DNA of 64,000 bases from Taxillus chinensis (Eukaryota; Streptophyta; Magnoliopsida; Santalales; Loranthaceae). The notes under the pieces were generated by a model. It did not search any database. It had not been told where the DNA came from and saw nothing but the letters and a program-made list of their open reading frames with translations. Made by a program: the position numbers and the translations under genes. How positions within the stretch are numbered: the first letter of the stretch is position 1; each line of letters opens with the position of its first letter. Where the stretch lies: assembly GCA_023512835.1 (NCBI GenBank), contig CM042089.1, forward strand, positions 15,013,965-15,077,964, read 5' to 3'. Of the stretch, positions 20,760-34,196 are shown one piece after another.

Positions 20760-22777
20760 ATCTAGACGATATTGTGTTCATTGATTTGAGCATTTTGACT
20801 ATACTTGAGCCCGATTTCGGGTTAGAGCCCCGAGTGGCCCGATTGTTGACTTTCTCGGCTTTGTTGGTTGACCTTGCGTTTGAGTGGTCAATTGGGTCGA
20901 AAAATATTTAGATAGTGACGTGCTCATCAATTCAAGCATTTTGACTATATTTGAGCTCAATTTTAAGCTTGTGACCTCAATAGGTCAAAAGTTAATTGTT
21001 ATTTTGGATGTTGATTAATTAATGATTAATTAACAAGACAATCAATATAAATAGGAGGAAAAGGAAGTGAGATTTCACATTATACGATCGCGTTGGTGCA
21101 TTAGAGAGAGAGCTAAGAAGCTTGAAGCCTTATTAATTTAGGGCAAGTGGAGCTCGTGGATCTCAAGGAATCGGTCTAGGTAGGTGATTCTATGTCTCTA
21201 AATGAATCCTAGTAGGATTAGCATTCATATTTAGATGAAATCATAGATTTGGGGATGAATCCTAAGTTTTGGGGGAAACCCAATTTTGGGTTGAATCTTA
21301 TGACTTAAGTGCATAATATGTGATTAAAACATAATATTTAGTATTGGGTATGAGTTTTGTGAGGTTTGAGAGTTCTTTGAGTTAAGTCTAGACGAGAAAT
21401 AGGATAAAAACGACGATAAACAATAACCTTAGCGAACTGTGATGTCAAGGACTCGAGGGAGCCCCTAGGTAGTGAATAGTCGATGGAATCGACTCTGGAA
21501 CTGGTAGTTTAGAATGTAGTTTTAAAGTTTCAAAGGCAGTTTCGAAGGTAGTTTCGAATGTAGTTTTGAAGGTAATTTCGAATGTAGTTTCGAAAGCAAT
21601 TTCGAAGACAGATTTGAAGGCAATTTTGAAGACAATTTCACTAGATTGGACCATTTATATTGTAAACCTTTATGCCTCTCCACAATTGAAGTATTATGCT
21701 TAAGTTACAATGTAAATAAGGAAATACCCCCTATTTGAATTTAAATAAAAATACTAGAAAATCAAATTCTCATTCCTTTAAAATGTAAAAAATGAGAATT
21801 AACACAGAATTATGGAAAAATTCAGTTTTTCATAGAAGTGACTACTTGGATAGTAGGGTTAAACCTCTCAAAAAATTCCCAAAATCAGGTTATCTTAGTT
21901 ATGATATGAAGAATCAATGCCGAGACTTTTTATTGCAAGAAAACACCTTCTACAAAAATCTTCTTTATTGGTCAAGACTTGAAGATAGATTTGTGAAGAC
22001 TGGCTCATTATGGATGGAGTGTTGTGAACCCTAATGCCATACCTGGTGTTGGTGTATTGATTTGAGGATTTGGGCCTTCGACTCCGTGACTTGTTTGATA
22101 TTCTCAAGTTGTGATGCACAAGTTGTGCTATGTGGTTAACGTGACAGGCTAAGGCCTGGGTTGAGCTGTTGAGCTCATGGTGCTAAGGTTGTGTGCCCTA
22201 AGCTGGGATCCTGTTGAGGATCGTAAACAAGTTGTCATATGTGGACAGGTTGGGTCCTAATGTTTGTTTGCAGACTGAGTCCTGATATATTTTGCACGTA
22301 CACGCAGTACGCCGAGCATGTAGTATAGACTTATATGTTTTACATAGTAGAGTGATATAGTGTTTTGAGGTCACCTACTAAGCATGTAGTTCACTCCTAC
22401 TTTATTGTTTGTCCTTTTCAGGTGTAATCCGAGACTAGTGAAGGACTTTCTTCCAGTAAAATATACCCACTACTCTAATATATGATACAATATTGTATTA
22501 TGTATTGATTATGTGTATTCCGGATATGGGTCCATGGACAGTATATTTGCACATTATTTGTGATGTGATGTATGACGGTTTGACATATTGTATGTATGTT
22601 GATGTATGAGAAAGTATAGGTTTACGCTTGATGTATGATTGTATAGGTTGCATAATTGAGATTACACTCGCGGTGTAGTCTCTCTTGGTGTTTGTCACCA
22701 ATTCCTTGACTTTTCGGGTGTGGGCAATGAGAATTCATGTTCATAGTTCAGGATTCCTTGGAATTAGAGGCATGACA
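20760..22777 (+). repeat. Probable solo or truncated gypsy LTR
   Basis: A TATAAATAGG box lies at 21046-21055, about 1.7 kb before a plausible LTR end ...GGCATGACA at 22777. The downstream half carries gtggacaggttg and gtcacctact motifs shared with the fragments at 19430-20085 and 54845-55803. The 5' end is not determined; two diverged repeats of atttgagcattttgactata (near 20777 and 20928) lie near the presumed U3 start. No protein-coding frame of interest is present. Confidence 0.55.
21502..21640. repeat. 12-bp tandem repeat tract
   Basis: About ten imperfect units of gtagtttcgaag follow one another. Since 12 is divisible by 3, the minus-strand translation is a Phe-Glu-Thr-rich four-residue repeat. 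It is a minisatellite in a transcribed part of the LTR, not a gene. Confidence 0.85.
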
Positions 22778-23811
22778 CTTCTTAACACAGGTTTCATATG
22801 CACACCAAGATTTTTTTGAATGTATGAATACAAATAGGTAGATTATTTAAACACCAAATAAATCAAATTATATGTTATGGTACCGACACGTTTTTTTTTA
22901 AAAATATTTTGATAAATCATTAAACCATGCAAATCAATTGTCAAATTGTCAATAATGAGTATTTAATTTGATCAAATCACTCAATAATATAATAAATATA
23001 TCAAGGCCTTCAACAAGACACTAAAATATTAAGAAAAAAAATAATTACAAATAAAAAGACCTTGCCCAACAAGCTACTTAATGCACTATAGGCTTATTGA
23101 ACAATAATAACTCTCATGAATACCACATAATGCTCATTTGGAAGTAATCTTGGTAATAATGGTGTAACTCACACCAATTGTGACTAAAAAGTTTAAACAA
23201 TATTGTTAATCACAAGACATATTTTTTAGGTATAACTTGGATGTATTAATGACCAAAGATTATAGATATTAGAGAGCTTGAAAGTCTATTACTATTAGAT
23301 AACACAAACTTTCAATTAGAAGCAAGAGTTTACTAATGACACTTAATGTTAATATTGAAGACATTAATGATCAAAATAATGAACAATTGGAACTTGAGTT
23401 TAAATGGAAAGGCCTTTGTGTACTTACTATATCTACTCAATTGTATATTTGTTTGTCTAAAACAAACGATGACAAATGAGGTTTTTCTCTAATGAATGCT
23501 CACTTCCTAATCAAGTACTTTAGAAAAAGACAATATTCATAATTCATATATGTACTTAGCATAAGAGCCTAAATTATGTTGTTCATCACCATACAAACCT
23601 AAACTATATAATGCTAGAATTTTATCAGTCTCATATGGATCTTATCATACATGAGACTTACTCAAATACAAAAGAAGGATTCTCATTGATATGGGCATAC
23701 ACGGTTAGGCATTCAAACAACAAAGTAGAATTATTCTTTCATAATATATATATATATACACACACACATACATACATAGAGAGAGAGAGAATCTCATTAG
23801 AGGGAATATTT
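22778..23811. other. AT-rich spacer upstream of the kinase duplication
   Basis: No gene or transposon end recognised. A compound microsatellite, (TA)n-(CA)n-(CATA)n-(GA)n, lies at about 23747-23790, close to the left breakpoint of the tandem duplication. Confidence 0.7.
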
Positions 23812-24240
23812 AGGGTTTTTGTTTGTTAGACACAAAGAACAACCTAAGATTTAATTATTTTGTGATATACATAGGAAAAAGATGTTACTAAACGTTCAAT
23901 TACTCAAAAATTACTAATCTCATGCTCCTTATCAAATACTTTTAAATATATATAATCATTGAAATAATGCACTAGTTGATTGCTCTTATATAACCAACTT
24001 ATTGCACAGAGTACATATTTGTGTGTACTTGTTAGGATCCGGTCTTAAATTTATTTCTTCACAGTTCCCAAATGGCCATATACAATCAAATACTCCAAAA
24101 ACGCACAATCATTCTACGGTAAAATTTATTTAGTTACATGATTCGATTAAAACAAATTTGTTGTCAGATTAAAATAATAGTGACGTTAATTGTCATTTTT
24201 AAAGGATTAAGGTCCAAAATTAGGACAAAATCAGAAAAGC

Positions 24241-24449
24241 GATTCCACAACCAACCATAAACCATAAAGAAATTTAAAAAATATATTTTATCCGGTCACT
24301 TATTTCTCACCCACCCCATATCATTATCCTATTGGTAAAAGGAGTCGACACTCGAACTGAGAATCAAAAACAATCGCACGATCGAACTCAGTCTTGACGA
24401 CAAAACCAATCCGAATCCGGGAATTTCCAGTGTTTAGTCGGGTGGTCTT
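24241..24449 (+). promoter_or_regulatory. Upstream/5' leader region of ILK5, copy 1
   Basis: The roughly 200 bases before the ATG change from AT-rich (aaaaaatatattttat near 24266-24281, a weak TATA candidate) to GC-richer sequence from 24340, consistent with a 5' UTR. The same sequence occurs before copy 2 (33433-33642), so both copies carry the proximal upstream region. The transcription start is not determinable by eye. Confidence 0.4.
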
Positions 24450-24971
24450 ATGGAGTCGAAACCTCCGGCGAGGTTCAAGCTCGGCAAGCAGTCGTCGCTG
24501 AAGCCGGACCGACACCGGGACGAGGGAGACAACGACGAAGCTTCTGTCGTCGTCGACGAGCTCGAAGCGGTTGATCCTAGGGTTAGGCTCATGTACCTTG
24601 CGAACGAGGGGGACTTGGATGGGATTAAGGAGCTTTTGGATACGGGAATCAATGTCAACTTCAAAGACATCGACGAACGTACGGCTCTGCACGTCGCTGC
24701 CTGTCAAGGTCTCACTGACGTCGTCGAATTGCTGCTTCAGAATGACGCTATGGTCGATCCCAAGGATCGTTGGGGTAGCACGGTAAACATGTTTTGATTC
24801 TCAAGTTGTATGAATGAAAATAAATTTTGGGCATTTCATTTTGTTTTTGTTTTGTTATGGCACAAGCTCGAACGTGAAAAGGATTGAAGGGGCTGTCAGC
24901 ACCACTAATTTGGTGTCCCACAAGTGTGCAAAGTACAAACAATAAAAACAAATTGGAAGCATTTATTATTA

Positions 24972-25003
<32 letters not shown>

Positions 25004-26914
25004 GGAATTTTGGCTGCTGAACTATATTATTTATTTGGTCGAGGAATATAAATATATAATCATAAAATTTGAATTTTCAATTTCACTCACCTTTTACCTG
25101 ATTTTGTTTTGTGTGAGTCACATGCTTCCCTCCTGCTTTTGATAGTGGCCAAAGTGTAAACACTTTCAATAAGCTTGAAGTTGTTGTTTTTGTTTTTTAA
25201 TTTGTTTCTCGGAATTTGTGTTTTTTTTTAAAATTTCATTTTTTCACAAAAAATTATTTTACAATTGATTTGTCCTTTTATTTGTTAAGCTTTGCTTTGT
25301 CCCACTTTGTCTCTGTTTTCTTGCTCGTTCAAAGAATAAGAACCACGAACACGGTGCAATTACAAGACAAACACATCCTCCAAAGTTGGAAATTGCCCCC
25401 CCATTCCTCCTTGTTTTCCTAAATGCAAATGAACCTTATGTAATGATATATATTTAAGGGAAAATTTAATAAATAAAGGAAACTTGAGAGTATTGAACCA
25501 GTGATTTATTTCAATAATATCATAAATATAACTGGAAAATGTGGAATTCCTATACAGTGGTAGTCAAGTTGCTAAGCCTCTCTATTAATTAGCATTGCGT
25601 GCGGTTAAAAAAAAGACTTGGGGTATGCGCTAGTTTTATATGTATTTGTAACTTTATATTAATTATTTAAAGGTTTATACAACAGCCTCTTGCAGATGCA
25701 ATATACTATAAAAATCTTGACGTGATCAAGCTTCTGGAGAAACATGGTGCAAGGCCCCCAGTACGTGTTACCTGTCATGTCATTTTTTCCTCGTTGTTTT
25801 TAGTTTCAGTCCTGTTTCAAGCACCTCCAAGTTTGATCCTCAAATGTTAGGTGGCTCCCATGCATGTCCAACATGCTCGTGAAATCCCAGAATATGAGAT
25901 TGAGCCTCACGAACTTGATTTTACTGACAGCGTTGACATAACAAAGGTAACTTGTCTAGCTTTTTCACCTGGCATTGAATATCCAGTATAACATCAATTG
26001 TTTGGATTTTTAGTACGGAAATCTTGTGGTGGTTTAAATTTTATTAAGTCAAAATATGGAAATTGACCCTCAAGCTTTACACAGAGATGCAATTCAGCAT
26101 TTAGACATTTTTTTTACAGCAATTAAGCTTTAAAACTATTCATTTGAATTAATTTAGCCTAACATCTTTTAACATCACTAATGTTAAATGAAGGTTAATA
26201 TTTAAGAACTTACTTGCTCCAAATGTATAGTTTATGGGCTCAGTTGTTCTAGAAAAAGGTTTGAGGACTAAACTGTTTCGTATAGTAGCTTAGGGACTTA
26301 ATTGCTTTGAAAAAAGTTTGATGGTTAAATTACATTTCTGCGTGAAGTTCAAGGGTCAAAATTTTCCTTTTAATGCTGCTCATGAAAATGTTGTATCACT
26401 ACTGAGATTAAGATGCTATTTTCTGATTTTGCTGTTTAATTCAAGTTTGATTTCTGGTCTTTATAGAATAGGATATCAACCATGTACATATGTAGTGCTG
26501 GCAACAAATCCTCATTTTTGTTTTATGAACTTATCTCAGGGAACCTTCCGTAGTGCATTGTGGCGTGGAATTCAAGTCGCTGTTAAAACACTTGGCGAGG
26601 ATGTGATTTTGGACGCAGATAAAGTGTGGGTTGGTCATTTTTATCATCAATGGACTTTGTGTTTGTGTTTTCTTTTGGTCCTCTCAACTATTCTTTTCAG
26701 ATTTGTAATGGACCTTGATTTGTTATTTTATAATGTCTGAAGTGTTTAGATCATTTTTTTGACTTTGGAATCTATTGTGTGGTTGGCATGCAGGGAGGCG
26801 TTTAGAGATGAACTCTCATTGCTTCAAAAGATGCGCCATCCAAATGTTGTTCAGTTTTTGGGTGCTGTGACGCAAAGTAGTCCAATGATGATTGTTACAG
26901 AGTACTTACCCAAG
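24450..26914 (+). CDS. ILK5: ILK5 exons 1-5, copy 1 (intact frame)
   Basis: Exons: 24450-24782 (333 bp, 111 codons), 25686-25760 (75), 25851-25946 (96), 26540-26625 (86) and 26794-26914 (121). All have GT donors and AG acceptors; exon 4 ends in phase 2 at ...GATAAAGT before GTGGGTTGG, because the other nearby donor would put a stop in exon 5. They encode 237 residues: N-terminus, ankyrin repeats, and the kinase N-lobe through VTEYLPK. This is the only intact copy of exon 1. No exon 6 follows before the second copy, so a full kinase needs splicing over or through copy 2. Confidence 0.9.
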
Positions 26915-29900
26915 GTATTTCCTTAGATTCCTAATTAATAAGAGTCTTATTAGGATGTGTCTTATTAATTATAAGACACATCCTAATAATTTGTGGTGCC
27001 TTGATGAAGTTATGAAGATTATCTGTTTTGTTGTCCTATCTTAGTATGGCTTTCATATTTTATGTTCTGGTCATCCAACTGAATTTCAATAAAAAACGTT
27101 CGTATGGTGTCAACTGCTTTCTGTTATGAAAATTAGCGAACCATCTTACATCAAAGTAAAAAGTTAATTCTTATATATTACATTTGAATTTAAATCCTAT
27201 ATGAAGAACTAAATTGTAGCCCAAAAAAAAGTTGCAGGTGCTCCTGATGATTCTTGCATTTTTTTAAATAAAAAATAAAGTTTATTAGAAAGCCACAAAT
27301 ATAGTAGCAGAAATTACATCTAGTGTCCTTATCAGAAAAAAATTGAAACCGTCAGCATGACAATGATAACAGATCGCTATATGCATCAACAAAAACCAAT
27401 GGTCCCTTCCCTTTCACCCCTTGAATACCCCCTCTCATATTTCGAAAACCCCAACAGTTCCGCTCTTTCCAAAGAACCCAAAAACAGCCAGTGGCAGGGC
27501 ATGAAGTAGCCGCATCCCCCACCCCTATGCCTCAGACCACTCTGCGCCACCTACTCAACGTCTACATTGCCCCTAGCAATGCATAACGAGTCGAGCTAGG
27601 CATAAATGAAGGCCCACAGCTGTGATGCCCAATAATCATGAAGGAGAAAATGATCGATTCACTCCCTTATGCCTTTGCAAAAGGGCATCTGCTGACCAAA
27701 GGCATACCCTTTGCCAGAGTTGGTCCAATGAGGACTTTATCCTAGGAAGCCTCCATGCTGCTGGAGTTGATACTTCTAGCACTCTATGGAAGTAGTTCCA
27801 TCTTTCCCTCTCTAGTCTACTATAGAACATGTGCACTTGTCATATTTTAACGTCGTTTTTGTTATTACCATGACCAACGCTTGTATATTGAGGAGGGGGT
27901 TGTTGAGGGGTTTATTATAACTTAGGCGGAGACAATTCACTATAACATCATAGTTATTAAAGGCGCAAGGCACAAAAAAAAGTGCGGGCCTGAAGGAACT
28001 AAGGCACATCTTTATATAAAAAAATTTATAAAATATACTAATGAAATAAACGCATCAATTTAAACATAAGTAAGTCAATACTCTCAATTATAGCAATCTA
28101 CTAAAATGTGAAATTATTAAACCCAATAGTTTAAAGAATAAAAATTCAAAATGATAAATTTAAACATCCTCTTCATTAAGGAAAATATCATCTCCATCAC
28201 TAGACTTGTTACCCTCAACATCATCTTCATCTGCTTTTTTGGTAATTTGCCTCTTCTTCTTCCCTCGTACACTTGATTTGGCCTTGATCTAAAGTACTTA
28301 GAGCTCCTAGAGGTAGAAGGTTTTGCTTTTGATAAATACTAACTCATTTAAGCGCTTTTGTGATAGCCTATTTCTCTTCTTCTTGTGGATCTATAAGATT
28401 TATAATTATAATTTATAACCAATTAGAATGTAGCGATTCATGATTTCATGATATAAATTTAGACACAATAGAACATCCACTTACCTGTTCAAAAACACTT
28501 TAATTTCTTTCACAACAAGATGCACTACAAGTGAGACTTAGAACTTTGATGGCAAATTTTTGTAAATTTGGGGTCGAAGATCCAAATAAAGACCACCATT
28601 CATCTAACTATAATTAATAACCTATAATAAACAATAAAATGAAAAGTTATTAAATAAAGTGACTTTACTTGGTGCCTTGGTTGTTTGTTGTCTAATAGTC
28701 ATATTATGCCCAAATAGACCCTCAACATTCTTATACAAAGTCAACTCCTCATTGACTTTATCTTGTATTTCAATGGAAGGAATTAATCTTTGGATGCAGT
28801 TGTATAAACTTGACATTACTTTTGCATCTTGCTCAATGGATGAATTTCCATAAAAGGTCGATGAAGCTGGCAATGCCATTTATTATCAATGATAACAAAT
28901 GCATCCATAACCCTATTAACATCTTCTTTGTATCCTCTACCAATTGCTTCTTTAGCTTTATCCATGGCCTCATAAATATATTCCATTGGAGGTTTTTTTC
29001 TCCCCATCAACCAATCGAAGTACATGAACAAGTGGAGTTGTCAACTTAAGGGAGAAGACAATGATTTTCCAAAAAGAAGGCATCAAAATAATTTGAGCAA
29101 CCCTTTTACCTTTTTGCTTTTTTGCTCACTTAGAATTTGTCCAGTCCTCTGAAGTAAACATCTTTCTCAAGTTATCTTCTTGGCGATGAATACTTTCTAG
29201 GGTTAGAAAGGCTGTAGCAAATCTGGTGAGGGTAGGCGTAGCTAAATTCCTTTGCTTTGTGAAGCACCTTATCATGTTTAACAAGCCTGAATGACCATAC
29301 ATGTAGCCATTCACTTTCATTGCCTTTTTCAATGTTCTATTGATGTTAGGCATCTTCCCACTGTCTTCTAACATTAAATCTATGCAATGAGCAACACATG
29401 GTGACCAATATAAATGTTGGCGTTTTGCTTCTAGCAATTTTCCTGTTACATTTTACAAACCTATTCATTAGAATCATGATCAAAGTAAAAATAAAGCAAA
29501 ACTAATTTTAAATTTAATGGTTACCTGCCATGACATAATTTGAATCAGTATCTGTTGTTACATGTACAACATTGGCTTCCCCAATTTTATCCACAAAAGG
29601 ATCAAGCAATTTAAACACCTTTTTCCCAATCTTGCTATATACTTAGAAGCATCGATGGATTTGATAAACATGGTTCCTTTGGGACAGTTCACCAAAAAGT
29701 TTATCAAAGTTCTTTCACGCTTGTCTTTCCAACCATCAAACATAATAGAACATTCATTCTTTGACCATTCATCTCTATGACTTTTCAACATATTTTTTGT
29801 ATTGTCGAACTCTTTCTTCAAGAGAGGAACTCTCACCTCATGGTAACTAGGTGGCTTCATTTTCATTTCATATTGGCCAATGGACTCAACAGCAACCTTA

Positions 29901-32900
29901 AAGCTATCATAAATAACAGTATTAAATGGTATCCCTGCATTATACATCCATCTTGCAATGTGAAGGCATGCCTTGTCCCTTGCTTCTTTCTTGTAATGCT
30001 CATTGATTGTTTTCTGTTTGCCTTTCCTAATCCCATCCTTTTTCCTCTTTACAACTAACTCAGGGTTTGGAGTAATGAATGAATCCATCGGTCCTTATGC
30101 CTTGCTTTTTTTAAATTTGGATTGGACTCGATTTGTTACTTCCTCCTGATCTCATAACACTTTTACCCTGTCCATCAATCTCTTGCATTTTTGCTTCTTC
30201 ATTCTCGCCAAAATCAGCTTCATCAAAGTCGGGCAATATATTCATTTGGTCTTTCTCTATCTTTTTGTTGGACATGTAATCTCTTATTTCTTCTTTCACA
30301 TGATCTGGACATTTGAGACATGTTTTTTCCTTTCTTTGCCCACCAATTATATGTTGTTTGGCTCGATAAATTCCTTCATTTGTTACCTTAGAACAAAAAT
30401 TACAAGTAAATGCATTTTTGTTGCCAGGAACTTGTGTTGCATATTTTCAACTCTGGATCTCTTCTTGAATTTTCAGAACTCATGGATTACAAATATCTAA
30501 TAACCCAAAAATAGACAGTATTAGATATTGAGATACAACAGTAACTAACAATAAATAATAGAACAGAAATAAATCAGTGCCTTCTCTCTTCTCTTTTCAC
30601 GATAGAATGTTGGGACAAATTAAAAACAAAAATAGATTGCTCTCTTCGACGGGAAGAGTTGTGTTGTGAAAAAAAAAGACAGAAAAAAGAGCAGATGCGA
30701 ACGAAAAAAAAGACGAAACAAGAAAAGAGAGAAGACACGACGGCGAGAGAAGACGAGATCTGCGAGGTGATTGTGAGAAGACACGATTTGCGAAACGCGA
30801 CAGCAGCGGGAGTTACAACGGCAGTTGGAGAAGAGAAAAGAGAGAAGAAGAAGAGAGAATGATGCACCTAATGTTGACACACGATCGAGAGACAACCGAG
30901 AGAAGACCCTGGTTTGTTCTTTGAAGGTTCTTTGTTGGAGGATGATCGCGATCGATTCTTTGTTTTTTTGTTTTTTTGTTTTTTGTTTCGATATATAGAG
31001 GATTGACGCATGATCGCGTCGTCTCCTCAAGGCGTGCCTTCAGGACACCTTGCGCTTGGTGAAGAAGCTCTAAAAAGCACGCTTAAGGTGTGCTTCACGG
31101 AATCCGCCTCGACTAGGAGAAAGGAGGGCGCAACCCCTACGCCCGCTGGGATTTGTGCCTAGGCGTGCCTTTAATAACATAGATTAGGTGTTTGAAAATA
31201 TAGGTTGAGGCATCGCCTTGAGGCGGTGGCTCGTCTCATAGGATACCCGTATCGGAATGGGCACCCCAAGGTGGCGCCGCCGACACCCATCCTGTATGGG
31301 TGAGGTGGATGCCTAAGCGTCTGTTCGGCCACCTCAGTGTCCGTTCACCGCTTGAGCTTGAATATAGGTTGAGGCAACCAGCATGAAACTTTAATTGACT
31401 ATTACCTCCGTAGGTGTCACCGGTCGTGACTCATCATTGTTGGTCCTGTCGCAAGTCTACATCGTCAAATTGTTGTCTTGTTGTCTGTGCCGTCTCATTG
31501 TTTGTGTTGACGCCGCATCATCGTCATCTGTGTACAAGTCATCTCTCGCATCGTTGCTTCATTGTGAATGTTGTTTGTGCAATTTGTTGTGAATTATATA
31601 TATTTGGAATATAATTATTTTAATTTGAATTCTTTTCAATATATATATGTTTTTTTTCCAATGTTTCTTCTTTAAAGTTTTTTTAATCATGTTTATTTGT
31701 TAAGAATGGTGGTTTAGGAAGTTTTTTTTAATAATTTTTTTTATTTTATGCCGTTAAAATTAATTTTGCATAGTTTTGATTTAATTTACTTATTTTAATT
31801 TTTTATCATTTACTGTTGAGCTGCAGGCCTCAATTATACCGAGGTACCCATCTCTTCGTACGACTTAGGGTTTATATTGTACCGCTTCTTGTATTTTCGA
31901 ACCTTGATAAATCTAGAAGCACAAATCTTACAATATCTTTGATACTCACCAACCTATTACAATAAATTTATATTTTTTTCTCTACTTACAACCATTACAA
32001 AGCAAGATAACATTAACAATGAGAGGAATGTGTTGAGACCACACATCTCTCAGGCGAAACCATATCGAAGCATTGACATGAAAACGAAATCGTAGCTTGA
32101 AATGGACATTTCGAGCAGCACTTCTAGTGTTTCGAGCACCTCTCACATTGTGATGTAGAGTTTGGGTCATTTCGGGCGGGCTTGGTTTTTCAGACTCAAA
32201 TTTTTGGATAGGGAATGGTCAGAAGAGTCACTACTGGCAAGCTTTATTGAGGGTTGAAACTGTAGCTAGCAAGGGAGCAGAAATTGAAGCAACCTTAATT
32301 AGTGTCCTAGGACAGTTACTATAATGAGAAGAGGACATTTAAGTAGGGTTCTAATTCCAAATCAAAGTCTAAGCAACCTATTGAGGTTCAAGAGAGTATT
32401 AAGGACTTTTGTTTCAAATGCGGAAAGAAGTGGAGCAAAAACTGTTAGTGTCGAATTGAGAAGGTATTTATGATCAATGACTAGTGATTTGGATTTAGAC
32501 ATCGCCACAGGTGATGGGGGAAAATTGAGGATGGTTGAATTGGATGAAAATAATTGTGAAATTGAGTTATCTCTTGATCTTTTGGCAGGAATTGGTAAGT
32601 ACGAGGTTTCGATGCTAGTAAATTCTAGTTCTTTTCACAACTTCATCAATGTAGATATTGTAAAGAAAGTTGGATGGCAAGAGACTGTCATGATAGTTTG
32701 TTGTGGGGGTGGCTAATGGAGGACAACTTTAGTGTGAGAAAGTGTAAGGAGTTAGAATTACTGCTGATTTGCATGTGATAGGAGTAGATGTGGTGTTATG
32801 CAATGCTTGGTTGGTTCTTACAGATTTTAATGCCATGACAATGGAATTTCAATTGTACAGAAGAAAATGGTTATAAGATGTTTTGCCTCTTAAAAGAAAT

Positions 32901-34164
32901 TAAGCATTGTGAAGTTCAAATGTTAGAGGGGCTTTGCAAAGGGGCGCTCAATGCTTTGCGGCAGTGAATGATGGAGGCCAACAAGAGGTGTTTGATACAG
33001 AAGAGGGTTTTTGTTTGTTAGACACAAAGAACAACCTAAGATTTAATTATTTTGTGATATACATAGGAAAAAGATGTTACTAAACGTTCAATTACTCAAA
33101 AAATTACTAATCCTCATGCTCCTTATCAAATACTTTTAAATATATATAATCATTGAAATAATGCACTAGTTGATTGCTCTTATATAACCAACTTATTGCA
33201 CAGAGTACATATTTGTGTGTACTTGTTAGGATCCGGTCTTAAATTTATTTCTTCACAGTTCCCAAATGGCACATACAATCAAATACTCCAAAAACGCACA
33301 ATCATTCTACGGTAAAATTTATTTAGTTACATGATTCGATTAAAACAAATTTGTTGTCAGATTAAAATAATAGTGACGTTAATTGTCATTTTTAAAGGAT
33401 TAAGGTCCAAAAATTAGGACAAAATCAGAAAGCGATTCCACAACCAACCATAAACCATAAAGAAATTTAAAAAATATATTTTATCCGGTCACTTATTTCT
33501 CACCCACCCCATATCATTATCCTATTGGTAAAAGGAGTCGACACTCGAACTGAGAATCAAAAACAATCGCACGATCGAACTCAGTCTTGACGACAAAACC
33601 AATCCGAATCCGGGAATTTCCAGTGTTTAGTCGGGTGGTCTTATGGAGTCGAAACCTCCGGCGAGGTTCAAGCTCGGCAAGCAGTCGTCGCTGAAGCCGG
33701 ACCGACACCGGGACGAGGGGAGACAACGACGAAGCTTCTGTCGTCGTCGACGAGCTCGAAGCGGTTGATCCTAGGGTTAGGCTCATGTACCTTGCGAACG
33801 AGGGGACTTGGATGGGATTAAGGAGCTTTTGGATACGGGAATCAATGTCAACTTCAAAGACATCGACGAACGTACGGCTCTGCACGTCGCTGCCTGTCAA
33901 GGTCTCACTGACGTCGTCGAATTGCTGCTTCAGAATGACGCTATGGTCGATCCCAAGGATCGTTGGGGTAGCACGGTAAACATGTTTTGATTCTCAAGTT
34001 GTATGAATGAAAATAAATTTTGGGCATTTCATTTTGTTTTTGTTTTGTTATGGCACAAGCTCGAACGTGAAAAGGATTGAAGGGGCTGTCAGCACCACTA
34101 ATTTGGTGTCCCACAAGTGTGCAAAGTACAAACAATAAAAACAAATTGGAAGCATTTATTATTA

Positions 34165-34196
<32 letters not shown>

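Larger units (their letters stand above)
23812..33003 (+). repeat. Tandem duplication, unit 1 (9,192 bp)
   Basis: From agggtttttgtttgttag at 23812 to gatacagaag at 33003 this is collinear with 33004-42198. It contains the ILK5 upstream region, exons 1-5, a LINE fragment, a hAT transposon and a gypsy gag/protease remnant. Differences from unit 2 are scattered substitutions and many one-base homopolymer indels. Confidence 0.97.

Noticed and set aside
24324..24707. 127-residue minus-strand open frame over ILK5 exon 1 (also 33517-33900)
   Set aside because: Antisense shadow of the coding exon; no recognisable domain, and explained by the codon composition of exon 1.
24924..25142. Open frame with a leucine run in intron 1 (also 34117-34335)
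   Set aside because: Created by a (TTA)n microsatellite in the ILK5 intron; lies between well-defined splice sites.
26318..26740. 140-residue open frame across exon 4 (also 35497-35928)
   Set aside because: Exon 4 read together with its flanking introns; the splice-supported model explains the conserved part.
24450..26914. Treating copy 1 exons 1-5 as a separate complete short gene
   Set aside because: The reading ends in mid kinase domain at a proper splice donor, and no in-frame terminal exon is found before copy 2.
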